This document shows, piece by piece, positions 44,649-54,725 of a stretch of DNA of 64,000 nt. Source of the DNA: Falsihalocynthiibacter arcticus (GTDB taxonomy: Bacteria; Pseudomonadota; Alphaproteobacteria; Rhodobacterales; Rhodobacteraceae); the NCBI RefSeq assembly GCF_000812665.2, contig NZ_CP014327.1, positions 4,265,555 through 4,329,554 on the forward strand. Direction: 5' to 3'. Within the stretch, counting starts at the first letter, position 1. Each line of letters begins with the position of its first letter. The position numbers were made by a program, and so were the translations under genes. Under the pieces are notes generated by a model. It ran no database searches. It saw nothing but the letters and a program-made list of their open reading frames with translations, and was not told where the DNA came from.

Positions 44649-46598
44649 ATGAGTGATAAAACATACGCACCCAGCGCCGCATTTTCTGTAGCGGCCCACG
44701 CAGACAAAGCCACTTACGAAAAAATGTATGCCGAGTCGATCGCGGACCCCGATGCGTTTTGGGGCGAGCACGGCAAGCGGATTGACTGGATCAAGCCCTA
44801 TACCGAAGTTTCCAACACGAATTTTGAACTCGGAAGTGTGAACATCAATTGGTACGCCGACGGCACGCTGAATGTGGCCGCCAATTGTATCGACCGCCAC
44901 CTTGCAACACGCGGCGACCAAACGGCGATTATTTTTGAACCCGACAGTCCCGATGCACCCGCGCAACACATCACCTACAAGCAGCTGCACGAAAACGTCT
45001 GTCGCCTCGCGAATGTGTTTAAATCTCAAGGCGTAACCAAGGGCGATCGCGTTGTCCTTTATATGCCTATGATCCCAGAGGCCGCCTACGCGATGTTGGC
45101 CTGCGCACGTATCGGCGCGGTACACTCGATTGTTTTTGCTGGATTTTCACCGGATGCGCTTGCCAATCGCATTAACGGCAGCGCGGCGAAGCTCGTCATA
45201 ACAGCCGACGAGGCCCCGCGCGGCGGACGCAATACAGCCCTTAAATCAAATGCAGATGCGGCACTTTTGCACTGTAACGACAAAGTAAAATGCTTGGTGG
45301 TAAAACACACGGGCGGCCAAACCACTTGGACGGAAGGCCGCGACATCGACGTTAAAGCGGAAATGGCTACCGCGAGCGCCGACTGCGCCCCCGAAGAAAT
45401 GAATGCCGAAGATCCGCTGTTTGTGCTCTACACGTCCGGCTCCACTGGCCAACCCAAGGGCGTTGTCCACTCCTCCGGTGGATACCTCGTCTACGCCGCG
45501 ATGACACACCAATACACTTTCGATTACCATGACGGCGACGTTTTTTGGTGCACCGCGGATGTCGGTTGGGTGACAGGGCACAGCTACATCATCTACGGTC
45601 CCCTCGCGAACGGCGCGACAACCGTAATGTTTGAGGGTGTACCGACTTACCCTGACGCTGGACGCTTCTGGGCTATCTGTGAAAAGCACAAGGTTAACCA
45701 ATTCTATACCGCTCCAACCGCCATTCGTGCGCTCATGGCACACGGGAATGCGCCCGTCGAAAAATATGACCTTTCCAGCCTCAAACTCCTTGGAACAGTG
45801 GGCGAACCCATCAATCCGGAAGCTTGGAATTGGTACAACGACGTGGTCGGAAAGGGCAAATGCCCCATCGTTGACACATGGTGGCAAACCGAAACCGGCG
45901 GTCACCTTCTGACCCCCCTCCCCGGTGCAACTGCTACGAAACCTGGCTCCGCCACCCTGCCTTTCTTTGGCATCGCCCCTGTCGTACTTGACGCGACCTC
46001 GGGCGAAGAAATCCATGAGACCGAGGCCGAAGGGGTTTTGTGCTTCAAAACCAGCTGGCCCGGTCAAATGCGCACAGTTTTCGGCGACCACGAGCGGTTC
46101 GAGAAGACATATTTTTCCGATTACAAAGGGTATTATTTTGCGGGCGATGGCTGTCGCCGCGATGCGGACGGATATTACTGGATCACTGGTCGCGTTGATG
46201 ATGTGATCAATGTTTCGGGCCACCGCATGGGTACTGCCGAAGTCGAAAGCGCACTGGTGGCCCATGCCCATGTCGCCGAAGCGGCGGTTGTTGGCTTCCC
46301 GCACCCCATTAAAGGCCAAGGCATTTACGCCTATGTCACCTTGATGAACGGTATTGAGCCAACGGATGAACTCCGCAAAGATCTTGAAAAATGGGTCCGT
46401 ACGGAAATTGGCCCGATTGCCAAACCCGATATCATCCAATGGGCCCCGGGATTGCCAAAAACGCGTTCTGGAAAAATCATGCGCCGTATTTTGCGCAAAA
46501 TCGCCGAAGATGACTATGGCTCCTTGGGCGATACGTCGACGCTGGCGGACCCAGGTGTCGTAGATGAACTTATCTCGACCCGTATCGAGCTAAAGTAA
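44649..46598 (+). CDS. acs: Acetyl-CoA synthetase
   Basis: 649 residues from the ATG at 44649, preceded by GGGAGGAG. Adenylation motifs are [20 protein letters not shown] and the ACS hallmark [19 protein letters not shown], then [10 protein letters not shown]. The C-terminal catalytic Lys is in [16 protein letters not shown]. It converts acetate, ATP and CoA to acetyl-CoA. It sits after a transporter, and a short-chain-acyl regulator and CrbS-like kinase are nearby, so the block looks devoted to acetate or similar acids. Confidence 0.96.
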   Translation: MSDKTYAPSAAFSVAAHADKATYEKMYAESIADPDAFWGEHGKRIDWIKPYTEVSNTNFELGSVNINWYADGTLNVAANCIDRHLATRGDQTAIIFEPDSPDAPAQHITYKQLHENVCRLANVFKSQGVTKGDRVVLYMPMIPEAAYAMLACARIGAVHSIVFAGFSPDALANRINGSAAKLVITADEAPRGGRNTALKSNADAALLHCNDKVKCLVVKHTGGQTTWTEGRDIDVKAEMATASADCAPEEMNAEDPLFVLYTSGSTGQPKGVVHSSGGYLVYAAMTHQYTFDYHDGDVFWCTADVGWVTGHSYIIYGPLANGATTVMFEGVPTYPDAGRFWAICEKHKVNQFYTAPTAIRALMAHGNAPVEKYDLSSLKLLGTVGEPINPEAWNWYNDVVGKGKCPIVDTWWQTETGGHLLTPLPGATATKPGSATLPFFGIAPVVLDATSGEEIHETEAEGVLCFKTSWPGQMRTVFGDHERFEKTYFSDYKGYYFAGDGCRRDADGYYWITGRVDDVINVSGHRMGTAEVESALVAHAHVAEAAVVGFPHPIKGQGIYAYVTLMNGIEPTDELRKDLEKWVRTEIGPIAKPDIIQWAPGLPKTRSGKIMRRILRKIAEDDYGSLGDTSTLADPGVVDELISTRIELK

Positions 46599-46620
46599 TT
46601 CAGCTAAAATCGTGAGAGTT

Positions 46621-46653
46621 AAGGCCACTCCTTGTCGGGGTGGCCTTTTTTGT
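46621..46653 (+). terminator. Intrinsic terminator after acs
   Basis: AAGGCCACTCC (46621-46631) pairs with GGGGTGGCCTT (46637-46647, one wobble) around a 5-base loop and is followed by a run of six T (46646-46651). It lies 22 bp after the acs stop. Confidence 0.9.
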
Positions 46654-46739
46654 TGTGCTTCGGAAGTATCAAAGACTGGCAAGCTCGCAACAAAAAAGGG
46701 CGCCCCCAAAGGAGACGCCCTCAAAGTAAAAACAGTCGC

Positions 46740-47719
46740 CTATTTCAATGCAGCGTCTGTGATGGCCAATGTATAGGCACCTTCAGGCGTTTTGGAAATG
46801 ACAGGATCAGAGCCACCACCCAAGAGAGTCGCAACCGTACGATCATAGTCGGCGATGTCGAGTGCGCCGTTTGATCCTGAAGTAAGCTTAGAAATTTCGC
46901 GCATCATGCGCTCTTGGTGCTTCTCTGTTTGCGCACCAGTTTCGTCATTGTCCAAAACAATTGCCGCAGCTTCGTCTGGGTTTTCTTCTGCCCATTTCCA
47001 GCCCTTCATTGAAGCGCGCACAAAGCGTTCAAGCTTGTCGACTTCCGCAGGATCAGCAAGCTTGTCCTCTAGAACGTAAAGACCATCTTCGAGTGTCGAA
47101 ACGCCTTCGTCCTCATATTTGAACGTCACCAAATCATCAGGAGTAAGACCCGCGTCAATCACCTGCCAATACTCATTATAGGTCATTGTCGACACGCAAG
47201 CAGCCTGCCCTTGCAACAATGGATCAACGTTAAACCCTTGTTTTAGAACAGTTACACCGTCCCCCCCTCGGTGGTATAGCCCAGAGTGCTCATCCAACTG
47301 AGGAAAGGGTATTCATTGCCACCGAACCACACGCCGAGTGTTTTTCCACCAAAGTCCGTGGGAGCAACAATGCCGCTTTCCTTAAGGCATGTCAGCATCA
47401 TGCCGGAGCTTTTGAACGGTTGCGCGATATTCACGAGCGGCAGGCCCGCTTCGCGCGCGGCCAACGCGGACGGCAACCAGTCCACAACAACGTCGGCACC
47501 GCCGCCCGCGATAACCTGTGCAGGCGCCACATCTGGACCGCCGGGTTTGATTGTGACATTCAGATCTTCGTCTTCGTAAAATCCTTGATCGAGCGCGACA
47601 TAATAGCCCGCGAATTGCGCCTGCGTTACCCATTTAAGTTGCAAGGTAAGATCATCAGCCGCATGTGCAGCCCCCGAAGCAAAGCCCAAAGCTAGAGCGC
47701 TTGTAAGTAGTTTTTTCAT
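46740..47719 (-). CDS. NMT1/THI5-like ABC transporter substrate-binding protein, with a one-base frameshift
   Basis: A Sec leader (MKKLLTSALALGFASGAAHA) is followed by LQLKWVTQAQFAGYYVALDQ, GFYEDEDLNVTIKPGGPDVA and QVIAGGGADVVVDWLPSALA, the pattern of pyrimidine-type (ThiY/NMT1) binding proteins. The frame stops near 47252. One extra base in the seven-C run 47261-47267 continues GYTTEGG into VTVLKQGFNVDPLLQGQAAC and the C-terminal half to 46740, about 326 residues. It is the last gene of the pyrimidine-catabolism operon and likely binds a pyrimidine or related ring compound. Confidence 0.86.
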
Positions 47720-47753
47720 TGGTAGTCTCCCATGTTGATTAGTTTTTTAATTA

Positions 47754-48602
47754 TCACCGACGCCGTTGAGACGGATGCCAAAAGGTAACCTTTTTCTCAA
47801 CGAACGCCACAAATCCGTAAAATAACGATCCCGAAATTGCCGCAATCGTAATTTCTGCCCAGACCATATCAAGCCCCAGGCGCCCGACCTCTGCTGAAAT
47901 GCGAAACCCCATCCCGCGTGTCGGAGAACCGAAGAATTCAGCAACGATTGCCCCAATAAGCGCCAGTGTTGTCGCAATTTTAAGCCCATTAAAAACAAAG
48001 GGCATCGCGACAGGGAGGCGCAGCTTAAACAAGCTTTGCCAATAGCTTGCTGCATAACTCTGCATCAAATCGCGTTGCATTGCATCTGTTTCTTTTAGCC
48101 CTTGAACCGTATTAACCAGCATCGGGAAAAACACCATCGCAACCACAACGGCGGCTTTGGAATGCCAATCAAACCCGAACCACATCACGAGGATGGGCGC
48201 AGTACCAATTATGGGCAAGGCCGCGACAAAGTTGCCAACTGGAAGCAGACCACGTTGTAAAAAAGGAGACCGATCAATCGCAATAGCAATCAGAAACGCC
48301 GCCCCACAACCGAGTATATACCCCGTCAAAGCGCCCTTTACGAAGGTTTGAACAAAATCCGTCCAAAGAATTGGCAAGCTTTCACTCAGCCGCACTGCGA
48401 TGGCGCTTGGCGGCGGCAAAATTACGGCAGGCACTTCTATGCCCCGCACAAGCCCTTCCCAAACAACCAGAATAGTGACGCCAAACAGTGTCGGCACAAA
48501 AAGTTTTCCCGCACGCGTTTTCGCCCAAACGCTATTGGCGATTTTAATATTCACACCTATGGCCGCAGCCCAAAAAAGCAGTACAGAAACGATCCAAATC
48601 AT
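47754..48602 (-). CDS. ABC transporter permease (pyrimidine operon)
   Basis: 282 residues of the SsuC/TauC-like permease type. Landmarks are LFGVTILVVWEGLVRGIEVP, ILPPPSAIAVRLSESL, VGNFVAALPIIGTAPILVMW and the EAA-like loop YAASYWQSLFKLRLPVAMPF. Its start overlaps the stop of the preceding permease by 4 bp (48599-48602). Confidence 0.9.
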   Translation of the reverse strand: MIWIVSVLLFWAAAIGVNIKIANSVWAKTRAGKLFVPTLFGVTILVVWEGLVRGIEVPAVILPPPSAIAVRLSESLPILWTDFVQTFVKGALTGYILGCGAAFLIAIAIDRSPFLQRGLLPVGNFVAALPIIGTAPILVMWFGFDWHSKAAVVVAMVFFPMLVNTVQGLKETDAMQRDLMQSYAASYWQSLFKLRLPVAMPFVFNGLKIATTLALIGAIVAEFFGSPTRGMGFRISAEVGRLGLDMVWAEITIAAISGSLFYGFVAFVEKKVTFWHPSQRRR

Positions 48603-49474
48603 TGCGCCATCCCCATTCTACGCAACGTGACGCGTTGTAAAAAACCAATAAATCCAACGAGACAGGCCGCCATAACCGCTGCGGAAAACAAAGCGCTCCA
48701 AATTTGGATGGTCTGCCCGTAATAGCTCCCCGTCAGCATTCGGCCGCCAAAGCCACGTAACGGGCTGGATGAAAGTTCCGCTACAATCGCACCGATCAGC
48801 GCCGCAGCAATCCCGATTTTTAGACTTGTAAAAAAGTAGGGCATCGAGTTTGGGAGGCGCAATTTCCAAAACGTCTCAGCCCCACTGGCATTGTAGGTTT
48901 TCATTAGATCGAGTTGCATATTATTCGGTGCACGCAGTCCCTTCACCATGCCAACAACGACCGGAAAAAACGACAAATAGGCTGCAATAATGGCCTTGGG
49001 CAACAGTCCCTGCACCCCGATAGAGTTCATAACGACCACGATCATCGGCGCGATGGCAAGGATCGGAATAGTTTGGCTAGCGATCGCCCACGGCATAACG
49101 CTCATATCCATCGCCTTGTTGTAGACGATGCCCACGGCCAATAGAATTCCACCGATGGTACCGATGGCGAAACCAACCAACGTTGAACTCAAGGTAATCC
49201 ACCCGTGATAAATCAAGCTTCGTTTAGACAGACCCTTGCCCTCAAGCACCATGGCGCCCGTAGTTTTCCAGATTTCTTGCGTCACTTGATGGGGAGCCGG
49301 GAGCTTGGGCCGGTCTTGGGCCATTGTATCCGCGACGATTTCGTTCAACGTAAGCTCAACATTTGCACGGCGCGCTTGGTCTTGCGTCCAAGTTTTGTTC
49401 ATTTGGTAAGTTCCAAAATACCAAACAACAATGATTGCCGTAACAACCGTCAATATTGGAAATATGCTACGCAT
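48599..49474 (-). CDS. ABC transporter permease (pyrimidine operon)
   Basis: 291 residues from the ATG at 49474, which has GGAAGGGA upstream. The in-frame start at 49543 would add 23 hydrophilic residues overlapping the ATPase gene and is not preferred. Landmarks are LGTIGG-like ATIGTIGGILLAV, ASQTIPILAIAPMIVVVMNS and the EAA loop YNASGAETFWKLRLPNSMPY. It pairs with the permease at 47754 to form a heterodimeric channel. Confidence 0.88.
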   Translation of the reverse strand: MRSIFPILTVVTAIIVVWYFGTYQMNKTWTQDQARRANVELTLNEIVADTMAQDRPKLPAPHQVTQEIWKTTGAMVLEGKGLSKRSLIYHGWITLSSTLVGFAIGTIGGILLAVGIVYNKAMDMSVMPWAIASQTIPILAIAPMIVVVMNSIGVQGLLPKAIIAAYLSFFPVVVGMVKGLRAPNNMQLDLMKTYNASGAETFWKLRLPNSMPYFFTSLKIGIAAALIGAIVAELSSSPLRGFGGRMLTGSYYGQTIQIWSALFSAAVMAACLVGFIGFLQRVTLRRMGMAQ

Positions 49475-49539
49475 ATGAGAATTTCCCTTCCAATATCGCA
49501 CTGATTTGCCAGTCGATGTTCGAAAATAACAAGCCCACA

Positions 49540-50322
49540 TCAATCATCGCTATGACCTGCACGTAAGCCTTCCCGCACCCGATGTGCAATTTCGATAAAC
49601 TCGGGACTTTCACGAATGTCAAGCGGCCGTTCTTTGGGCAGCGTACTTTCAATGACGTCAGCAATGCGTCCGGGCCGCGGACTCATAACGACGATCTTGG
49701 TGCTGAGATACACGGCTTCTGGAATCGAGTGCGTAACAAAGCCAATTGTTTTGTTGGTTCGCGCCCAGAGCTTTAGCAACTGTTCATTCAAATGATCTCG
49801 CACGATCTCGTCTAAAGCACCAAAGGGTTCATCCATCAACAAAATATCGGCGTCAAACGCAAGGGCCCTCGCGATACTCGCGCGCTGTTGCATACCACCC
49901 GATAACTGCCACGGAAATTTATTGCCAAAATTCGCCAACTCAACAAGTTCGAGTACTTTCTCGACCTTCACATTTTGCTCAGACTTAGAAAACCCCATGA
50001 TTTCAAGGGGCAGTCGGATATTCCCCGCGATAGTTCGCCACGGATAAAGGCCCGCCGCCTGAAAAACAAACCCGTAGGCGCGCTTCTGACGTGCTTCCTC
50101 CGCACTCATTCCTTTGACGGTCAATTCCCCAGCCGACGGCGTCTCAAGAGCAGCAATCGTACGTAAAAACGTAGTTTTCCCGCACCCCGACGGTCCGATG
50201 AAGCTAACAAAATCGCCTTGGTTGATCTTAAGGCTAATATCCTTTAGCGCGTGGACTGGACCATCGTTTGTTTGAAATGTCAGGTCCAGATTTTTAGCTT
50301 CTATTACAGTTGCTTGGCTCAC
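49540..50322 (-). CDS. ABC transporter ATPase (pyrimidine operon)
   Basis: 260 residues. Walker A GPSGCGKTT, Q-loop FVFQAAGLYPWRT, signature LSGGMQQRASIARAL, Walker B ILLMDEPFGALDE and switch THSIPEAVYL are all present. It belongs to the SsuB/TauB/ThiZ-like group that serves NMT1-type binding proteins. It lies 68 bp after hydA in the same direction. Confidence 0.92.
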   Translation of the reverse strand: MSQATVIEAKNLDLTFQTNDGPVHALKDISLKINQGDFVSFIGPSGCGKTTFLRTIAALETPSAGELTVKGMSAEEARQKRAYGFVFQAAGLYPWRTIAGNIRLPLEIMGFSKSEQNVKVEKVLELVELANFGNKFPWQLSGGMQQRASIARALAFDADILLMDEPFGALDEIVRDHLNEQLLKLWARTNKTIGFVTHSIPEAVYLSTKIVVMSPRPGRIADVIESTLPKERPLDIRESPEFIEIAHRVREGLRAGHSDD

Positions 50323-50390
50323 GCCGTCCCCCTTGAGATTGCCGGTTTTCCGGTCATTTTTGTACGTGCCGACACTGCCGGCACGTTGAT

Positions 50391-51851
50391 TTAGATTCCC
50401 GCAGGAATGTTCATTGGATCCCTTTTAATTGTGCGTGGAGAGTTGAGTTCTTTCCACTTACTTAAGGCTTTTGAAGCGCTCGAGAAGGCCGGCCTTGGTA
50501 CAAAGCGCCCGCGACCGGGCTGAGGCTGGCTATTCTGCCCCCATGCCCAAATAACTTCGCCACGGCTCAATGTATAACGACTTTGCGCTTTAACATCGAA
50601 CCCTTCAAACACGTTGTAATCCAAGACAGAATGGTGATTGGCTTGGCTTATTGTTTTTGAAATCTTCGGATCCCAAACAACGATATCCGCGTCGGCCCCT
50701 TCCATTATCGCCCCTTTTTTCGGATAGATATTGAGGATTTTGGCAATGTTCGTAGAGGTTACAGCCACAAATTCATTGGGGGTCAAACGCCCCGTTTCAA
50801 CACCCTCTGTCCAGAGAACAGCAAGCCGTTCTTCCACCCCATTTGAGCCGTTCGGAATGAGGCAAAAATTATCTTTCCCCATCAGTTTTTGTTCTGAATT
50901 AAAGGCCGCATGGTCCGTCGCGACTACTTGCAATGACCCGCTCTGAAGACCCGCCCAAAGGCTGGCTTGATGCTCTTTATTACGAAACGGCGGGCTCATT
51001 ACGCGCCGCGCCGAATGCATCCAATCGCCTTTGAAATACTCGCTTTCGTCCAATGTCAGGAATTGAATCAACGGCTCGCCGTAAATCCGCATACCTTTTT
51101 GACGCGCCCGACGAATGGCCTCATGCGCCTGCTCGCAAGAAACATGGACAATATAGAGCGGCGTTCCCGCGGCATCGGCAATCGTAATCGCACGATTTGC
51201 CGCTTCGCCCTCAAGTTCTGGCGGACGCGAATAAGCGTGCCCTTCTGGGCCTGTGATGCCTTCGGCTAGGTATTTTTTCTGAAGGATATCAACGATGTCT
51301 CCGTTCTCGGCATGCACCATCGGCAGTGCCCCAAGCTCCTTGCAGCGCTGGAAAGACGCGAACATTTCGTCGTCTTCCACCATTAATGCGCCCTTATAGG
51401 CCATGAAATGCTTGAACGAGTTAACGCCCATATCGACCGCGTCTTTCATCTCGCGGTGGATGTCTTCATTCCAGCCCGTGATCGCCATGTGATAGCCGAT
51501 GTCGGAACAGATTTGCGGTGCGGATTTGCGGTGCCACTCGTTGATCGCGTTTTTGATCGAGCCATCGGCACCGGGCAAGCAGAAATCAACCAACATCGTG
51601 GTGCCGCCAGCCGCCGCGGCCCATGTTCCACTCTCAAAAGTCTCCGCCGCCGTCGTGCCCATAAAGGGCATCTCAAGATGGGTATGCGGATCAATCCCGC
51701 CGGGGATCACATAGGCCCCTTCCGCATCGATATATGTGTCGCCCGAGAGGTTTTCGCCGATCTGTTTGATGATCTCGCCCTCAATCAGAACATCGGCCTT
51801 CCACGTGCGATCCGCAGTGCAAACAGTTCCATTTTTGATGACTTTAGTCAT
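50391..51851 (-). CDS. hydA: Dihydropyrimidinase
   Basis: 486 residues. The amidohydrolase metal site is shown by PGGIDPHTHLEMPFMGTTAA (HxH) and by the carbamylated-Lys region FKHFMAYKGALMV, with further ligands in MVHAENGD, YIVHVSCEQA and VVATDHAAFN. The enzyme opens dihydrouracil/dihydrothymine to N-carbamoyl-beta-amino acids, the second step of reductive pyrimidine breakdown. It lies 36 bp after the carbamoyl hydrolase gene in the RutR-type operon. Confidence 0.95.
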   Translation of the reverse strand: MTKVIKNGTVCTADRTWKADVLIEGEIIKQIGENLSGDTYIDAEGAYVIPGGIDPHTHLEMPFMGTTAAETFESGTWAAAAGGTTMLVDFCLPGADGSIKNAINEWHRKSAPQICSDIGYHMAITGWNEDIHREMKDAVDMGVNSFKHFMAYKGALMVEDDEMFASFQRCKELGALPMVHAENGDIVDILQKKYLAEGITGPEGHAYSRPPELEGEAANRAITIADAAGTPLYIVHVSCEQAHEAIRRARQKGMRIYGEPLIQFLTLDESEYFKGDWMHSARRVMSPPFRNKEHQASLWAGLQSGSLQVVATDHAAFNSEQKLMGKDNFCLIPNGSNGVEERLAVLWTEGVETGRLTPNEFVAVTSTNIAKILNIYPKKGAIMEGADADIVVWDPKISKTISQANHHSVLDYNVFEGFDVKAQSRYTLSRGEVIWAWGQNSQPQPGRGRFVPRPAFSSASKALSKWKELNSPRTIKRDPMNIPAGI

Positions 51852-51887
51852 AGCATTTTTCCTTCTAATGACAGCGAGACGAGCAGA

Positions 51888-53138
51888 TTACTCAACAATC
51901 TCAGCTGTTTCCAAAACGGCGTGCAGCAGAACATCTGTTCCTGCGGTCGCCCATTCTTGTGATATTTCTTCGGCCTCATTGTGAGAAAGGCCATCAACAC
52001 AAGGGCACATAACCATCGCGGTCGGTGCCATTCTGTTGATCCAACAGGCGTCATGCCCTGCACCAGAGATCAGGTCGCGATGTGAATACCCCAAGCGCTC
52101 GGCGGCATTGCGAACGGCCGTTACGCAGGTTTCATCAAAGGTAACAGGATCAAATCCACCTGTTTTTTCAAACGAAACCCCAAGGCCCATTTCGTCACAA
52201 ATTGCTTGCGCCCCTTCGCGCAGACGCGCTTCCATATCTTGGATGACTGCGAGGTCGGGCGAGCGGAAATCGACGGTGAAAACAACTTTTCCCGGGATCA
52301 CATTGCGCGAATTTGGATAGACATCAATGTGGCCCGCCGCGCCAACCGCATGGGGGGCATGCGACATCGCAATTTGGTTCACCAATTCAAGGACATGCGC
52401 CAAACCCAACCCTGCATCGCGGCGCATCGGCATCGGAGTCGATCCCGTGTGAGAATCTTTGCCCGTGATGGTAACTTCTGTCCAAGAGAGTCCCTGTCCG
52501 TGGGTCACGACGCCAATGGTTTTTCCTTCGGTCTCAAGGATTGGCCCCTGCTCAATGTGCAACTCAAAGAACGCATGCATTTTCCGCGCGCCGACGTCTT
52601 CGTCACCGCGCCATCCGATCCGCTTCAACTCGTCGCCGAACGTTTTGCCCTCCGCATCTTCGCGCTCGTACGCCCACTCTTGAGTGTGCATTCCCGCGAA
52701 AACTCCGCTCGATAACATGGCGGGCGCATAACGCGTGCCCTCTTCGTTGGTCCAGTTGGTAACCACGATTGGGTGTTTGGTTTTGATCCCCAAATCATTC
52801 ATCGTGCGCAGGAGTTCCAACCCGCCAAGAACGCCCAGAACCCCATCGTATTTTCCACCAGTCGGCTGCGTATCCAAGTGACTGCCGACATAAACTGGCA
52901 GCGCATCGGGATCCGTCCCGTCCCGCTGTGCAAACATATTTCCCATCTGATCAAGGCCCATCGTACAGCCAGCGTCCAAGCTCCATTTCTGGAACAACGC
53001 GCGCCCTTCACCGTCCTCGTCCGTTAGGGTCTGACGATTATTACCGCCAGCAATACCCGGGCCGATTTTTGCCATATCCATGAGACTTTCCCAAAGACGC
53101 TCGCCGTTAATTTTGAGGTTTTCACCTGGTGCTGCCAT
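51888..53138 (-). CDS. N-carbamoyl-beta-alanine amidohydrolase-type Zn hydrolase
   Basis: 416 residues of the M20/HyuC (allantoate amidohydrolase-like) family. Metal ligands are in GSHLDTQPTGGKYDGVLGVL, NEEGTRYAP and ELHIEQGP, and SGAGHDACW is near the C-terminus. It would release beta-alanine or beta-aminoisobutyrate, CO2 and ammonia, the third step of the pathway. The start is 10 bp after the aminotransferase stop. Confidence 0.92.
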   Translation of the reverse strand: MAAPGENLKINGERLWESLMDMAKIGPGIAGGNNRQTLTDEDGEGRALFQKWSLDAGCTMGLDQMGNMFAQRDGTDPDALPVYVGSHLDTQPTGGKYDGVLGVLGGLELLRTMNDLGIKTKHPIVVTNWTNEEGTRYAPAMLSSGVFAGMHTQEWAYEREDAEGKTFGDELKRIGWRGDEDVGARKMHAFFELHIEQGPILETEGKTIGVVTHGQGLSWTEVTITGKDSHTGSTPMPMRRDAGLGLAHVLELVNQIAMSHAPHAVGAAGHIDVYPNSRNVIPGKVVFTVDFRSPDLAVIQDMEARLREGAQAICDEMGLGVSFEKTGGFDPVTFDETCVTAVRNAAERLGYSHRDLISGAGHDACWINRMAPTAMVMCPCVDGLSHNEAEEISQEWATAGTDVLLHAVLETAEIVE

Positions 53139-53148
53139 GGATAGATCC

Positions 53149-54476
53149 TTAATCTAAAGACTTAAGAACGTCCGCTAACGTCCCGATAAGTTTATCAATA
53201 TGTTCTTTTTCGATAATCAGCGGTGGGCTCATCGCGATAATATCGCCCGTGGTCCGTACGAGAATCCCCTTCTCATAGGCCTTCAAGAAAGCGTCAAACG
53301 CCCGCTTGGTCGGCTCCCCCGGAATTGGCTCCAACTCCACGGCGCCAATCAGGCCCATATTCCGAATATCGATCACATGCGGAAGTCCCTTCAGGCTGTG
53401 CAATGCCTCTTCCCAATAGGGCGCCATATCCGCCGCGCGCTTGAACAATTCTTCCTCGCGATAGATTTCAAGGGTCGCTAAACCGGCGGCAGACGCCATT
53501 GGATTCCCCGAATATGTATAGCCATGGAAAAGCTCGATTACATGCTCTGGACCGGTCATGAACGCGTCGTGAATTTCGGAAGTAGCCAGAACGGCACCCA
53601 TCGGAATCACACCATTCGTCAATCCCTTAGCACAGGTAATCAAATCGGGCGTAACACCAAAATGCTCCGCGCCAAAACTTGAACCAAGACGCCCAAACCC
53701 TGTGATAACCTCGTCAAAAATCAATAGTATTCCGTGTTTTTTCGTCAGCGCGCGCAGGCGTTCAAGGTATCCTTTGGGCGGCATGATCACCCCGGCGGAC
53801 CCCGCCATCGGCTCGACAATCACCGCCGCAATCGTTTCCGCACCATGTAGCGCGATCATCCGCTCAAGGTCATCCGCAAGTTCAACGCCATGTTCTGGCT
53901 GGCCTTTGGTCCAAGCGTTTTTCTCGGGCAAATGGGTGTGTGGAAGATGCAAGACACCATTCAAAAGCGTGCCAAACATGCGACGGTTATTAACCAGCCC
54001 CCAACGGAAATCCCGCCAAAGTTCACCCCGTGGTACCCTTTTTCGCGCCCCACCAAGCGTGTGCGCGTGCCCTGCCCGATGGCGCGTTGATACGCGAGCG
54101 CGATTTTAAGCGCGGTCTCGACGGATTCCGATCCAGAATTGGTGTAAAAAACGTGATTGAGGCCTTCAGGCGCCATGTCCCTTAGGGCGCTCGCCAACTC
54201 GAACGCTTTTGGGTGCCCCATTTGAAAGGCTGGCGCATAGTCCAATTCGGCGACCTGCTTTTGAACTGCTTCGGTGATTTTCGAACGCGCATGCCCAGCG
54301 TTACAACACCATAAACCCGCAGTGCCGTCCAAAACCTGCTTGCCGTCTGACGTGGTGTAATGCATCCCTTCGGCAGCAACAAAGAGGCGCGGGGCCTTTT
54401 TAAACTGCCGATTAGCCGTAAACGGCATCCAATACGCGGAAAGATCGTTTGGAATATTTGCTTGATCGTTTGCCAT
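53149..54476 (-). CDS. Class III omega-aminotransferase, with a one-base frameshift
   Basis: From the ATG at 54476 (GGGAGG upstream) the protein begins MANDQANIPNDLSAYWMPFT and shows FYTNSGSESVETALKIALAY. The frame breaks at the five-C run 53998-54002. One more base gives SVGG-LVNNRRMFGTLLNGV and the C-terminal half with LLIFDEVITGFGRLG and the PLP lysine in ITCAKGLTNG, about 442 residues. It resembles beta-alanine:pyruvate aminotransferases, which take up the beta-amino acid made by the two hydrolases. It is the first gene of the operon behind the RutR-like site. Confidence 0.9.
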
Positions 54477-54527
54477 CGCGGCCTCCCTTGGTGAGCGCGT
54501 CACTTCATGACCACCGCCCAAAATAGT

Positions 54528-54543
54528 TTGACCATTTGGTCAA
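54528..54543. promoter_or_regulatory. RutR-type operator upstream of the aminotransferase operon
   Basis: TTGACCATTTGGTCAA is a perfect 16-bp palindrome and equals the known RutR consensus TTGACCANNTGGTCAA. It lies 52 bp before the aminotransferase ATG, between that gene and the divergently read TetR/RutR-family gene. A second site is at 58114-58129. RutR is released by uracil or thymine in other bacteria, so induction by pyrimidines is expected. Confidence 0.88.
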
Positions 54544-54725
54544 TCTCACGCTAACAGAGGCGTAGAACCAGTCAAGTTTTTCAGCCCCGTTATTGAGAAA
54601 AACACCAAAGATTCTACGGATTTTCTGAAAAGAAACAAATAGATTGGTACATTTTTAAGCAGGACGTTAAACGCTGCTCAACCGACGTACAAATTGGAGC
54701 GAACGCTCCACCACACGAGGCCGAA

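Noticed and set aside
45246..46439. Long minus-strand open frame (397 codons) over acs
   Set aside because: It is antisense to acs, whose motifs are complete. The translation has no recognisable domain.
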